NCBI GenBank assembly: GCA_910585095.1
Contig: CAJUBU010000001.1
Location: 186,001 to 250,000 of the forward strand
DNA: 64,000 bases
Direction of reading: 5' to 3'
Source: an uncultured Lachnospira sp.
Lineage (GTDB): Bacteria; Bacillota; Clostridia; Lachnospirales; Lachnospiraceae
Positions 44,500-52,577 of the stretch are shown here, piece by piece. Each line of letters starts with the position of its first letter. Position 1 is the first letter of the stretch. The position numbers and the translations under genes were made by a program. The notes beneath the pieces are model-generated. The model saw only the letters and a program-made list of their open reading frames with translations. It made no database searches and had not been told where the DNA came from.

Positions 44500-44520
44500 C
44501 CACTTCTAAAATGGTGGGAG
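44500..44520. repeat. IS200/IS605-end-like hairpin left of the RCK gene
   Basis: CCACTTCTAAAATGGTGGGA forms a small hairpin. Read outward on the minus strand it continues GTGGTCTTCTTGC; the hairpin at 45268-45286 reads outward CGGGTGTTCTTGC. The two are inverted with respect to each other around the RCK gene. Confidence 0.35.
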
Positions 44521-44579
44521 TGCATCACTTGCACAGATAACAATTCAAACATACATACTTATATATCTTTGGCAACTAC

Positions 44580-45230
44580 TTAATTTATTAATTTGCTAAC
44601 ATCTTTCTTTTTGCCTAAGACCTTAATATGGTCTGTGTCCTTAAATACATAATCAGGACCAGGCATAATAATTAATCCATCTTTATGATTGACAATAGCT
44701 ATAATATATACATTATGCACAGCACGGACATTGATAGCTTTAATTGTCTTCCCGCACCATTCTTTTAAAACAGAAATTTCATAAATAGAATATTCCTGTG
44801 AAACTGCAATATAATCAAACACATTATTAGAACTGCATTTTGCAGCCAGATTGACAGCGATATCCCTATCTGGATAAACAACTTCATCTGCTCCATTTTT
44901 TAAAAGAAACTTTGCATGAATATCTCTGCTTGCCATACTAATTACATAAGGCGCCCCCATCTCTTTTACAATACTTGTCACTTCAAGACTATTCTGAAAA
45001 TCCTCACCGATACATACAACAATAATATCAAAATTTTTCACGCCTAATGATTTCAATACATCTGGATTTGTACAATCTCCTACTCTTGCACTTGTGACAA
45101 GAGAAAACATATCCCTGATTTGTGCTTCATTTTTATCAATTATCATCACTTCATTATTGCCGTCAACTATCAATTCATTGACAAAATGATGTCCAAATTT
45201 TCCCATTCCTATGACTAATATTGATTTCAT
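44580..45230 (-). CDS. TrkA/KtrA-type potassium channel regulatory (RCK) protein
   Basis: 216 aa. N-terminal Rossmann RCK domain with the NAD(H)/ATP loop ILVIGMGKFGHHF and acidic end of strand 2 (MIIDKNE), conserved GDCTNPDVLKSLG and IVVCIGEDFQNSL; C-terminal TrkA_C domain (YEISVLKEWCGKTIKAINVR, DYVFKDTDHIKVLG). It gates a KtrB/TrkH potassium channel, which is not adjacent. The gene stands alone, flanked at some distance by small hairpins in inverted orientation. Confidence 0.92.
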   Translation of the reverse strand: MKSILVIGMGKFGHHFVNELIVDGNNEVMIIDKNEAQIRDMFSLVTSARVGDCTNPDVLKSLGVKNFDIIVVCIGEDFQNSLEVTSIVKEMGAPYVISMASRDIHAKFLLKNGADEVVYPDRDIAVNLAAKCSSNNVFDYIAVSQEYSIYEISVLKEWCGKTIKAINVRAVHNVYIIAIVNHKDGLIIMPGPDYVFKDTDHIKVLGKKKDVSKLIN

Positions 45231-45267
45231 GTTTTTCTCCTAATTTATTTATTTTAATCAATTCATT

Positions 45268-45286
45268 CCACGACTAAAGTCGCGGG
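45268..45286. repeat. IS200/IS605-end-like hairpin right of the RCK gene
   Basis: CCACGACTAAAGTCGCGGG: arms CCACGACT and AGTCGCGG with one mismatch. GC-rich against its background. It forms a pair with the hairpin at 44500-44520. A terminator function is the main alternative. Confidence 0.35.
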
Positions 45287-45428
45287 TGTTCTTGCCTTAT
45301 ATCATAAAAACACATTCTTGAACAAAAGTATTATACCCCTGTTTGACAAATTCAGCAAGAATAAGATAAAAACGGAAACAAAAGTCAAATTTTTGCCGTG
45401 AAAGTCGCTAAAATTTGTAAAAAACACG

Positions 45429-45517
45429 TGACTTTTTTTCTTGCTTATTATATACTAAAAATGTGAAAGTGGCTGGTTCGACTTCACTGTTCAGAAAAAG
45501 GATTTTCTGAATTTTTT
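45429..45517 (+). promoter_or_regulatory. Promoter and hairpin leader of the FliD-like gene
   Basis: TGACTT (45429-45434), 16 nt, TATACT (45451-45456). The leader from about 45463 forms a first hairpin GTGAAAGT/ACTTCAC (45463-45470, 45481-45487), then a terminator-like hairpin TTCAGAAAA/TTTTCTGAA (45490-45498, 45503-45511) followed by TTTTTT. It stands before the gene, not after one, which suggests transcription attenuation. No known riboswitch class was recognised. Confidence 0.55.
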
Positions 45518-45560
45518 AAATGATTTAAATTATTAACAGACAAGGAGGTGACTGTTTTTA

Positions 45561-46832
45561 ATGATTAGTGGTGCATATAATTATTATCTTTCTCAATATG
45601 GAAATAGGGTCAATGCAAAGTATGATACACATACGAAATCTCAACTTAAAAATTCTTACAGTAAAGTTGTGAAAACGAACAGCCAGACCCCTGTATACAA
45701 AGTAGACATATCCAATGCCGCACAAAAGTATGCAATTGATTTAAAAGAACATGCTCGTGCGCTAACTTATGTCACAAGGGATTTATCGGATGAATCCAGC
45801 GGACAGATGGCATATAAAAAGTCTGCACAATCGAGCAATCCAGATGCTGTCAGTGCTGTATATACTGGTGGCAACTCTGCTTCCGATTCAAATCAGTTAG
45901 AAATTGCTGTAAAGCAGCTTGCTTCGAGTCAAGTAAATACTGGAAATTTCTTGCAACCTAACGAAAAATCTCTAAAAAAAGGATTTTACAAGTTTGATTT
46001 AGACATTAACAACTTGACTTATGAGTTTGAATTTAGCATTTCAGACAAAGAGACTAATGTAGATATTCAAAATAAGATTGCAAGACTTATGAATCGCTCG
46101 AATATTGGACTTAATGCAAGTGTAGTAACCAATGAGCTTGGCAATACCGCCTTATCGGTCAAATCCGAAGCAACTGGTGTCACTGGCATAAGACCTGTTA
46201 TCTTTTCCATTGAATCAGAAAATGATGAATTAGTGGAAACATTTGGATTAAACAATGTAAGTGAATACCCTGCAAATGCCATTTTTTCTATTAATGGCAA
46301 TGAAAAATATTCACATAGTAATGACTTAAATTACAACAATCTGTATTCTATTAAACTAAATAATATCACAGGTGACAATCCTGCAATTATCAGTTTAAAT
46401 ACAAACGATGAATCTATTGTTGACACGGTTGATGAATTACTTTCTGGTTACAATACAATGATATCTGTATTTTCAACAGATAACAGTATGAAATTTTCTG
46501 GAAATGAACGACTAAAACGTGAATTTTCAAGAATAACGAACGCTTATAGAACAACATTAAATAACAATGGTATGCACGTGGAGCAAGACGGTTCAATTAG
46601 CATGAATAAAAGCGAAGTTCTAAATGTTGCTCACAATGGTTTAATGAGCAATGTTTTTAGTGAATTGAATGAATTTAAAAAATCCATTCAAAGAAAAGCA
46701 GATTCCATTGCTATGAATCCTATGGATTATGTCAACAATAAAATTGTTGCATATAAAAACCCACATCGAACAATGACCGACCCATATAATTTGTCTGCCT
46801 ACACTGGAATGATGTTTAATGATTATGCGTGA
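45561..46832 (+). CDS. FliD-like flagellar cap/filament-associated protein
   Basis: 423 aa, no signal peptide. The arrangement fits FliD-type proteins of Lachnospiraceae: an N-terminal helical part (YKVDISNAAQKYAIDLKEHA), a beta-rich central part (NQLEIAVKQLASSQVNTGNF, LTYEFEFSISDKETNVDIQN, LNASVVTNELGNTALSVKSE) and helical segments near the C-terminus (VDTVDELLSGYNTMISVFST, FSELNEFKKSIQRKADSIA). FliD caps the filament and helps flagellin fold. It is shorter than many FliD proteins, so a related cap or adhesin is possible. GGAGGTGA precedes the ATG. It is controlled by a promoter with a terminator-like hairpin in the leader. The glycosylation genes 3 kb away may modify flagella. Confidence 0.72.
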   Translation: MISGAYNYYLSQYGNRVNAKYDTHTKSQLKNSYSKVVKTNSQTPVYKVDISNAAQKYAIDLKEHARALTYVTRDLSDESSGQMAYKKSAQSSNPDAVSAVYTGGNSASDSNQLEIAVKQLASSQVNTGNFLQPNEKSLKKGFYKFDLDINNLTYEFEFSISDKETNVDIQNKIARLMNRSNIGLNASVVTNELGNTALSVKSEATGVTGIRPVIFSIESENDELVETFGLNNVSEYPANAIFSINGNEKYSHSNDLNYNNLYSIKLNNITGDNPAIISLNTNDESIVDTVDELLSGYNTMISVFSTDNSMKFSGNERLKREFSRITNAYRTTLNNNGMHVEQDGSISMNKSEVLNVAHNGLMSNVFSELNEFKKSIQRKADSIAMNPMDYVNNKIVAYKNPHRTMTDPYNLSAYTGMMFNDYA

Positions 46833-46867
46833 CATACTTCCACCTATAAAGATGGAAAAATTTTTGC

Positions 46868-46906
46868 ATTCAGTCAAGCGGATATTTACAATCCGTTTGA
46901 CTGAAT
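46868..46906. repeat. Palindromic element core acting as intergenic hairpin
   Basis: The arms ATTCAGTCAAGCGGAT (46868-46883) and ATCCGTTTGACTGAAT (46891-46906) make a 16 bp stem with one G-T pair and the 7 nt loop ATTTACA. Its centre is the dispersed palindrome core, but here the stem is extended. It separates two convergent genes and could terminate both. Confidence 0.7.
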
Positions 46907-46940
46907 ATTGTCATAAAATAATTATTGTAAAATTGTTTTT

Positions 46941-47414
46941 TTAATTTATCTTTTCTAAATCTAAGAGATACTTTTTTATCTTAGTACCACAGCCAAACCC
47001 TGTAATATCTCCATTTTTATGAATAACCCTGTGACAAGGAACAATGATTAAAATAGGATTCTTATTGTTAGCCTGTCCTATTGCACGCGCTGCCTTAGGA
47101 TTTCTAACAGCAACCGCAATATCCTCATAACTTCTTGTCTCACCATAAGGTATGTTTTGTAACTCATTCCATACTGCTTTTTGAAACACAGTCCCCTTGC
47201 AGTCTATTGGCAAATCAAATTGCTTTCTTTTTCGCAAAAAATATTCATTTAACTGCTGATAAGCTTCATACAGCAAATCGGAATGCTGTACAAACTTTTG
47301 TGATTGTATCAAATCAATTTCTTTTTGTTGTAAAGAAAGTCCTATAAGTTTACTATCTTCTTCTTCAACTTTTAGTAAACCTATTGGACTTTTAAAAATA
47401 TAATTATTATTCAT
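46941..47414 (-). CDS. ogt: Methylated-DNA-protein-cysteine methyltransferase
   Basis: 157 aa. The active site PCHRVIH carries the acceptor cysteine; the DNA-binding helix-turn-helix region is PYGETRSYEDIAVAV, with the arginine finger in NPKAARAIGQANNKNPI. It repairs O6-methylguanine by transferring the alkyl group to itself. Length matches Ogt rather than Ada. A few residues upstream form the RNase H-like N-terminal domain. Single gene convergent with the FliD-like gene. Confidence 0.93.
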   Translation of the reverse strand: MNNNYIFKSPIGLLKVEEEDSKLIGLSLQQKEIDLIQSQKFVQHSDLLYEAYQQLNEYFLRKRKQFDLPIDCKGTVFQKAVWNELQNIPYGETRSYEDIAVAVRNPKAARAIGQANNKNPILIIVPCHRVIHKNGDITGFGCGTKIKKYLLDLEKIN

Positions 47415-47455
47415 TTTTTATAAAATTAAATCAACTATCTATACTACAAAGACAA

Positions 47456-47824
47456 TTAACCTGCTGTGGATAAACTTGCTGCAACTTCTCTAAATTGTTC
47501 AACAAATTGAAGGATTCCCTCAAAAGCTTGTGCGCGCTTCTGGTCATCTTTTGCCTCATTTGCTTTATTGAGCATAGAAACACTCTCATTTACTTTGTCC
47601 TTATCAATAACAACTGTATCTTTATTTACAAGTTCTTGTGTTCCATTAAAGACACTAAATATCCAATTCAAACCATTTAATATTGTCACAATATATTCGT
47701 CTGTATCCTCTTGTTTTTCACCTGTTAATTCTTTTATAATCTGCTTTAATGCAGCACTCATCCTATCACAGTATGGCACTGCCACCTCTAAAGCCTCTAT
47801 CTGCTGTTCATATAATTCTTCCAT
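47456..47824 (-). CDS. Hypothetical helical protein, 122 aa
   Basis: The sequence is almost entirely helical and acidic (EELYEQQIEALEVAVPYCDR, MSAALKQIIKELTGEKQED, DEYIVTILNGLNWIFSVFNG, RAQAFEGILQFVEQFREVAA), without signal or membrane segments. No family recognised. The preferred start at 47824 lies 8 nt after GGAGG; an in-frame codon five residues upstream overlaps that site. It sits between the adenylate-forming enzyme gene and ogt, on the same strand as both. A chaperone or structural role near flagellar genes is speculation. Confidence 0.7.
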   Translation of the reverse strand: MEELYEQQIEALEVAVPYCDRMSAALKQIIKELTGEKQEDTDEYIVTILNGLNWIFSVFNGTQELVNKDTVVIDKDKVNESVSMLNKANEAKDDQKRAQAFEGILQFVEQFREVAASLSTAG

Positions 47825-47907
47825 GTTAAAATCCTCCAATACTATGTGTTGTAAACATGCTAATCAACTAATATATTGTATCGGCAGCAATATATAATAA
47901 TTAACCT

Positions 47908-49272
47908 TTACGCAAAAACTTTTTCATCAATCTGCCCATTATCAAGCCTATCAATAGGATAATTAATTGTAATAACTTTTTGTATTTCCCATCTGTAACC
48001 ATTTTCTTCATTATATTTATCAATATGTTTTTGGATACGCTCTGGTGTTATATTGTCATTTAATTTAACCATCACCGCTGTAAGCTTATTATCATGTATA
48101 CACACACAGCCATCTTTTACATCACTCATAGCTGCCAGCTTATTATCGACAACCTTTTTGCATATACTCTCCCCTGTTGGAAGCGTAATAATGCCTGCAT
48201 TTCTTTTTTCAATAATTAAATGTCCCTTATCATTAAATCGTCCAAAATCACCTGTGTGAAGCACACCATTTTCAATAAAAACAGACGTTTCTTTACTATC
48301 ATTATTAAATCCAGCCATCACACAGCCATCTTTTAACATAATTTCACCGTTATCTGCTATATATACACTGTCCGCTCCCATAATCTCATAAGAATCGTCT
48401 TCACAATTACTGATAGCAATACAACCTGTACTTTGCGCATCTCCATATATAGTATAAATTTGTATACCATTTTCTCTTATATCCTCACATAATTTCAAAG
48501 AACATGGCGCACCACCAACAATAATACATTTTAATTCTTCATTAAATGCCTTAATTTTTTTAAGATATTCTATCATAGACGGATTGGCAGGTAAAATAGT
48601 AGGATTATAATAATATGTATCGGCGTCAATATGTCTTAGACCTCTTCCTACACATACACAAGCACCAACGCTAATTGGCCATATAAAGCTATATAAAAGC
48701 CCAAATATTTGACTCAATGCAACTTGTGACAACACTTTATCATTCTCATTACACAGACAACATTTTGATAACTTATCAAGTGCTGACATCATATTAGAAG
48801 ATGTAAGAATAATGCCTTTATCACACTCCTTTGCCGTAGCTGTAAAAATAATAATATTGCCTTCCTGTGTATTTTCATCATAAACTAAACCAGTGACATC
48901 ATCTTTTTCCGCCCCATCAATCGTAATCGCATTAACATTTGACAAAATATATTGATTGGTTGAACATAATACATAATCTACATTTGTATCAGAAAGCATT
49001 TTATTCCTTGTACTTCTTGGAATAAAAAAGTCAATTAAAACAACATCTTTTCCAGCAAGAATAATGCCAAAAAAATTGACTATCCATCGATATGAAGCAG
49101 GTCCATATATAGCAATTCGTTTTCCTTTATATCTTTGCAAATGCAATGCTTTCTTCACTGCATCTGCAAATAACTTTTCATAACTCACTTCAAATGTATC
49201 ATATAATATTGCTGTTTTATCGCCATATTTTAGGGCGTTGTTTTTCAACAATTCATAAAATGTTTTCAACAT
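47908..49272 (-). CDS. Adenylate-forming (ANL) enzyme relative with altered active site
   Basis: 454 aa of AMP-binding enzyme fold: TFYELLKNNALKYGDKTAIL, YDTFEVSYEKLFADAVKKAL, the middle GAPCSLKLCEDI, YTIYGDAQSTGC (A5), LHTGDFGRFNDKGHLII (A7), and the A8-like KRNAGIITLPTGESI. Two catalytic features deviate: the P-loop (usually TSGTTGxPKG) reads FTATAKECDKG, and the C-terminal lysine motif (GKIDRK type) reads NGQIDEK. The enzyme may therefore not adenylate acids normally. No carrier protein is next to it. It may belong to the flagellar or surface-modification neighbourhood; substrate unknown. Confidence 0.8.
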   Translation of the reverse strand: MLKTFYELLKNNALKYGDKTAILYDTFEVSYEKLFADAVKKALHLQRYKGKRIAIYGPASYRWIVNFFGIILAGKDVVLIDFFIPRSTRNKMLSDTNVDYVLCSTNQYILSNVNAITIDGAEKDDVTGLVYDENTQEGNIIIFTATAKECDKGIILTSSNMMSALDKLSKCCLCNENDKVLSQVALSQIFGLLYSFIWPISVGACVCVGRGLRHIDADTYYYNPTILPANPSMIEYLKKIKAFNEELKCIIVGGAPCSLKLCEDIRENGIQIYTIYGDAQSTGCIAISNCEDDSYEIMGADSVYIADNGEIMLKDGCVMAGFNNDSKETSVFIENGVLHTGDFGRFNDKGHLIIEKRNAGIITLPTGESICKKVVDNKLAAMSDVKDGCVCIHDNKLTAVMVKLNDNITPERIQKHIDKYNEENGYRWEIQKVITINYPIDRLDNGQIDEKVFA

Positions 49273-49418
49273 ATTAGTCCTCCTTTTCTATACTGCTATA
49301 CAAAAAATGAGTATCTTTGTAAACCTATATTTAATATATATGACAATGTAGCATTCTGCAACATCAAATACTTATTCAGCAAAAGCCTGATAATTGTTAT
49401 TTATAATAAAAATTATTG

Positions 49419-50612
49419 TCAACGCAGCATTATCAATAATTTATCTTTAAAATTAAATAATTTTTTTACCTTTTCATACCCATTTTTCGCAATGGTTTTT
49501 CGTTCTTTATCATGTTTTAAATAATACTCTGCTTTTGTAACCAAATCGATCATATCATTATATATTACTAAATCCATTCCAGGCTCAAAATATTCCAATA
49601 ATTCTTGCTGATAATTCGTTAATAAAAAACCTCCACACCCTAAAACATCAAGAATGCGAAGCGGAATACCTGTCTCAATCAATTTAAGCGATATATTTAA
49701 ATTAATTTTACTTGCCCTAAATATTTTCGGCATCTGTGTATAATAATCAATATGACCTCGAAATTTTACTTTATCCAGTCGCTCGTCTGTGTCATCTGAA
49801 TACACATGAACATTGCAGCGATTTTGCAGCAGCGCCAGCGCCATATATCGCTCACGTCCAGTCACTTCTGTTCCCAGCACAAAATTTATCTCATCTTTTG
49901 TCACACGAAATGAGCCATTGGAAACTTTCATATATTGATTATTAAGCTTTGCAAGTAAATCGCTAGTAACAATATCTCTTATAAAACAACCGCCATAAAC
50001 TTTCTTTTGTGCTTCAATAATTCCTTCCAAATATCCTCGCAAATACTGGTCTAGCGGTGTACATATATAATTGTAATCAGACTTGTATAATTTTCCTACT
50101 AAAGAGACATCACAATCATAATTAATATGTTCTTTTGGAATAACCCCTTGTTCTTTTCCACTTTTTCTTTTCTTAATAATTTGCTCTATTCCTTCTTCAC
50201 TAAAGACAAAACTATCTGCTGCCAGTGGCATATGATGAGCATTGACGCCTCTTTTGGCATATCGCTCGCACTGCATTTTATCAAAAAAATAAATATCATT
50301 GCATGAATTTTTTAGACTAGTTTTATTTCTAATATGTAATGGTTCATCATAGACCCAAGATACATAGTGAATCCCAAACTCCATACATACAGAAGAAATA
50401 AGCGGCGAATAATTAACCGAAAAAATGGTATCATATTTTTTGCAATGATTCTCCATAACATAAGATTGGAAAATTTTTACAAATTCATTATCTTTTTCCC
50501 AATCATTAAATATATAATAAAATGTGTCATACTCAATGCCTAGTTCTTGCAATCCTCGTTCAATGCCTTCCTGCATAAAAGCATTCCATTTAAAAAATAA
50601 AATTTTCCCCAT
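49419..50612 (-). CDS. CgeB-like glycosyltransferase (DUF3880 + GT1-type C-domain), paralogue 1
   Basis: 397 aa. N-terminal DUF3880-type Rossmann half (ILFFKWNAFMQEGIERGLQE, FSVNYSPLISSVCMEFGIHY, VSWVYDEPLH) and C-terminal Glyco_trans_1_2 half (GHIDYYTQMPKIFRASKINL, NISLKLIETGIPLRILDVLG, CGGFLLTNYQQEL). CgeB-type enzymes transfer sugars to spore-surface or flagellar proteins. The same two-domain protein recurs at 50947 and 53214 in the opposite orientation. The gene is divergent from paralogue 2 across a 334 bp AT-rich gap with no other feature except paralogue 2's promoter region (TTGACT near 50908) and GGAGG. Confidence 0.85.
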   Translation of the reverse strand: MGKILFFKWNAFMQEGIERGLQELGIEYDTFYYIFNDWEKDNEFVKIFQSYVMENHCKKYDTIFSVNYSPLISSVCMEFGIHYVSWVYDEPLHIRNKTSLKNSCNDIYFFDKMQCERYAKRGVNAHHMPLAADSFVFSEEGIEQIIKKRKSGKEQGVIPKEHINYDCDVSLVGKLYKSDYNYICTPLDQYLRGYLEGIIEAQKKVYGGCFIRDIVTSDLLAKLNNQYMKVSNGSFRVTKDEINFVLGTEVTGRERYMALALLQNRCNVHVYSDDTDERLDKVKFRGHIDYYTQMPKIFRASKINLNISLKLIETGIPLRILDVLGCGGFLLTNYQQELLEYFEPGMDLVIYNDMIDLVTKAEYYLKHDKERKTIAKNGYEKVKKLFNFKDKLLIMLR

Positions 50613-50946
50613 ATCAATCCTTGATTTTTGCTTAAATTTACTTAAATTACAAGTTTATACTTATATCCAAACGTACTAATGAAATGTTTTCAATGTGTAA
50701 AAAATATCTTTTTCACACCATTATCATATACGTCTATTTTAAGATTTTCGACTAAACTTGTCTATCTAAATATTATCACATTTTTCATTGCTAATCTAGC
50801 ATAATTACATTACAATTAAATCTATAATTGAATTAAATAAATTGCAACATTTGCCAATATACTAAATCGATGAATACAATTAATAATTAGGAGTCAATAC
50901 ATAGAACTTGACTTATTGCTTGTAAAACCAAATATATGGAGGATTT

Positions 50947-52131
50947 ATGAAAATATATTTTTACCGTTATAACAGTATCTGTGAGCCTGATGTAATCGAA
51001 AGTTTTAAACGGCTTGGATTTGAACTATATGAAGAAACCATTGAAATGACCAAAAAAAATTTGCTTCCATCTGACTGTGTAAAAAAAATATCACCTATAC
51101 TGATGTCTGAAAAGTTTACGTTTGCATTTACTATCAATTTTTTTCCATATCTCTCAGATATATGTGAAATTATGCATCTGCCTTACATAAGCCTTATTGT
51201 AGACAGTCCAGTAATGGAGCTTTACTCGAAATCTCTACGCAATTTGTGCAATCGAATATTTTTATTTGATGCTTGTTTATATCAAGAATTTGCGCCGTTA
51301 AACCCTGATTGCATCTTTCATATGCCCCTTGCTGCCAATGTAGCAAGAACCGATTTATTTTTATCACATGCTTCCCAATCCGATAAGAAAAAATATGCTT
51401 GTGATATATCCTTTATTGGTTCAACTTATGCTGAAAAATGTCCTTTTAATCGAGCAAAATTGCCAGATTATGAAAGAGGTTATGCCGATGGATTAATCGA
51501 AGCACAATTAAAAATATATGGCTATAATTTTTTACAAGAAGTACTAACTGATAAATTTGTGACAACCTTTTTAGAATCAACACCTCATTCATACCGTTTC
51601 CCAGACGAAAATTATGCAGATTACAAGGCTTGTGTGGCACAGCTTTATCTCAGTGTAAAAGTTGCTGAACAAGAACGCCTCCGACTGTTAAAAATGCTGT
51701 CGGATTCTTTTCATGTTGATATCTATACAGGCAGTGACACATCTTCTATGCCTCATATTAACAATCGTGGTTTTGCGCGTTCACTCGACGAGATGCCGCT
51801 TATATTTAATCAAAGTAAAATTAATATTAATATCACTGCTAAATCCATACGCTCAGGGCTTCCGCTACGAATATTTGACGTACTTGGCTGTGGCGGTTTT
51901 CTGATAACAAACTATCAATCTGAAATATCGCAATTTTTCACCATAGGAAAAGACCTTGTAACTTACGACAGCGCTGATAATTTAAAAGACTTATGCAGGT
52001 ATTATTTGGAACATGAACAGGAACGCAAAGACATTGCCCTACATGGCTACAATACCGTTAAAAAATATCATACATATGATATAAGACTATTGCAAATATT
52101 AGACAAAGCATTTCCAAAGCCTGCAAAATAA
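50947..52131 (+). CDS. CgeB-like glycosyltransferase, paralogue 2
   Basis: 394 aa, same domain order as the gene at 49419. N-terminal half: FTINFFPYLSDICEIMHLPY, ISLIVDSPVMELYS. C-terminal half: GFARSLDEMPLIFNQSKINI, NITAKSIRSGLPLRIFDVLG, CGGFLITNYQSEI. GGAGG lies 5 nt before the ATG. About 11 bp after its stop codon the inserted RNA-toxin region begins with a promoter. A hairpin terminator at 52333-52361 is the first one downstream. Confidence 0.85.
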   Translation: MKIYFYRYNSICEPDVIESFKRLGFELYEETIEMTKKNLLPSDCVKKISPILMSEKFTFAFTINFFPYLSDICEIMHLPYISLIVDSPVMELYSKSLRNLCNRIFLFDACLYQEFAPLNPDCIFHMPLAANVARTDLFLSHASQSDKKKYACDISFIGSTYAEKCPFNRAKLPDYERGYADGLIEAQLKIYGYNFLQEVLTDKFVTTFLESTPHSYRFPDENYADYKACVAQLYLSVKVAEQERLRLLKMLSDSFHVDIYTGSDTSSMPHINNRGFARSLDEMPLIFNQSKININITAKSIRSGLPLRIFDVLGCGGFLITNYQSEISQFFTIGKDLVTYDSADNLKDLCRYYLEHEQERKDIALHGYNTVKKYHTYDIRLLQILDKAFPKPAK

Positions 52132-52141
52132 CTAAAAACAG

Positions 52142-52171
52142 TTGACTATTTTTTTTATATGATATTATACT
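52142..52171 (+). promoter_or_regulatory. Promoter of the structured RNA
   Basis: TTGACT (52142-52147), 18 nt, TATACT (52166-52171). Transcription would begin near 52178, inside no coding frame. Confidence 0.7.
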
Positions 52172-52177
52172 ATTAGT

Positions 52178-52362
52178 GATGAGTCCTGCCATAAAGTGTA
52201 ACTGCTAAAAGCGTTAGCAACTCTAATAAAATTGTTACACAAACGGCTATGTGGAAATGCTATTTTTTAATGTGATGCATTTAAGCTTCTATAAAAATAG
52301 TGTATAACTTTCAATAAAAGGACATAAAATTTAAAGGAAAGCCCTATTGACTTTCCTTTTTG
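52178..52362 (+). ncRNA. Candidate structured non-coding RNA, about 180 nt
   Basis: The segment has its own promoter and ends at the hairpin 52333-52361 with a T tract. No frame of useful length is open. Pairings visible: GTGTAAC (52196-52202) with GTTACAC (52234-52240); inside it TGCTAA (52203-52208) with TTAGCA (52214-52219); GCC (52188-52190) with GGC (52245-52247); AAATGC (52255-52260) with GCATTT (52277-52282); CTATTTTT (52260-52267) with AAAAATAG (52293-52300). The last two cross, suggesting a pseudoknot or switch. It could be an IGR RNA class such as 6S or raiA, or a new one; I could not assign it. Confidence 0.55.
52333..52361 (+). terminator. Terminator of the structured RNA, overlapping the next promoter
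   Basis: Arms AAAGGAAAG (52333-52341) and CTTTCCTTT (52351-52359), 9 nt loop, then TT. The right arm overlaps the -35 box (TTGACT, 52347-52352) of the antitoxin RNA promoter. Confidence 0.7.
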
Positions 52363-52375
52363 TGCTTGCTAAAAT
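52347..52375 (+). promoter_or_regulatory. Promoter of the CptI-like antitoxin RNA and toxin gene
   Basis: TTGACT (52347-52352), 17 nt, TAAAAT (52370-52375). Transcription from about 52382 would start just before the first repeat at 52387. Confidence 0.7.
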
Positions 52376-52386
52376 ATAGGTACAAA

Positions 52387-52530
52387 AAAGTTTACCACTG
52401 ACCGATATGTGGTATATAAATGGTCGGATTGAAAGTTTACCGCTGACCAATATGCGATATATAAATGGTCGGGTTGAAAGTTTACCGCTGACCAATAATG
52501 CGGTATATAAATGGTTGGGTTGAAAGTATA
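52387..52530 (+). ncRNA. CptI-like antitoxin RNA: three tandem repeats
   Basis: Repeats at 52387-52431, 52432-52476 (45 nt each) and 52477-52522 (46 nt), then a partial fourth (AAAGTATA). Each begins AAAGTTTACC. In each, ACCRC can pair with GYGRT and GACC with GGTY in crossed order, as in an H-type pseudoknot; R1 pairs ACCAC/GTGGT and R3 pairs ACCGC/GCGGT, a compensatory change (R2 has one mismatch). In type III systems such repeats are processed by the toxin and wrap it. The next feature is a terminator and then the toxin gene, the standard order. Confidence 0.85.
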
Positions 52531-52531
52531 G

Positions 52532-52558
52532 TCCTTCGCCATAAGGCGGAGGATTTTT
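52532..52558 (+). terminator. Terminator between antitoxin repeats and toxin gene
   Basis: TCCTTCGCC (52532-52540), loop ATAA, GGCGGAGGA (52545-52553) with one G-T pair, then TTTTT. Known type III loci use a leaky terminator here to keep antitoxin RNA in excess over toxin mRNA. Confidence 0.88.
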
Positions 52559-52577
52559 GCGTAATGAGGATAGGCAA

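Noticed and set aside
45463..45487. tRNA-like GGTTCGA in the FliD-like leader
   Set aside because: No cloverleaf can be drawn around it; the bases form the loop of a simple hairpin.
45360..45517. c-di-GMP riboswitch before the FliD-like gene
   Set aside because: Consensus aptamer elements of class I or II could not be found; only hairpins and a terminator are visible.
52178..52260. Possible hammerhead ribozyme (GATGAGTCC and GGAAATGC)
   Set aside because: The CTGATGA core is not exact and the GAAA is not followed by a stem that closes the three-way junction; helices found conflict with it.
52387..52522. Tandem repeats that might be called a CRISPR array
   Set aside because: The 45-46 nt units are directly adjacent without spacers, carry internal complementary segments and are followed by a terminator and toxin gene, as in type III antitoxin RNAs.
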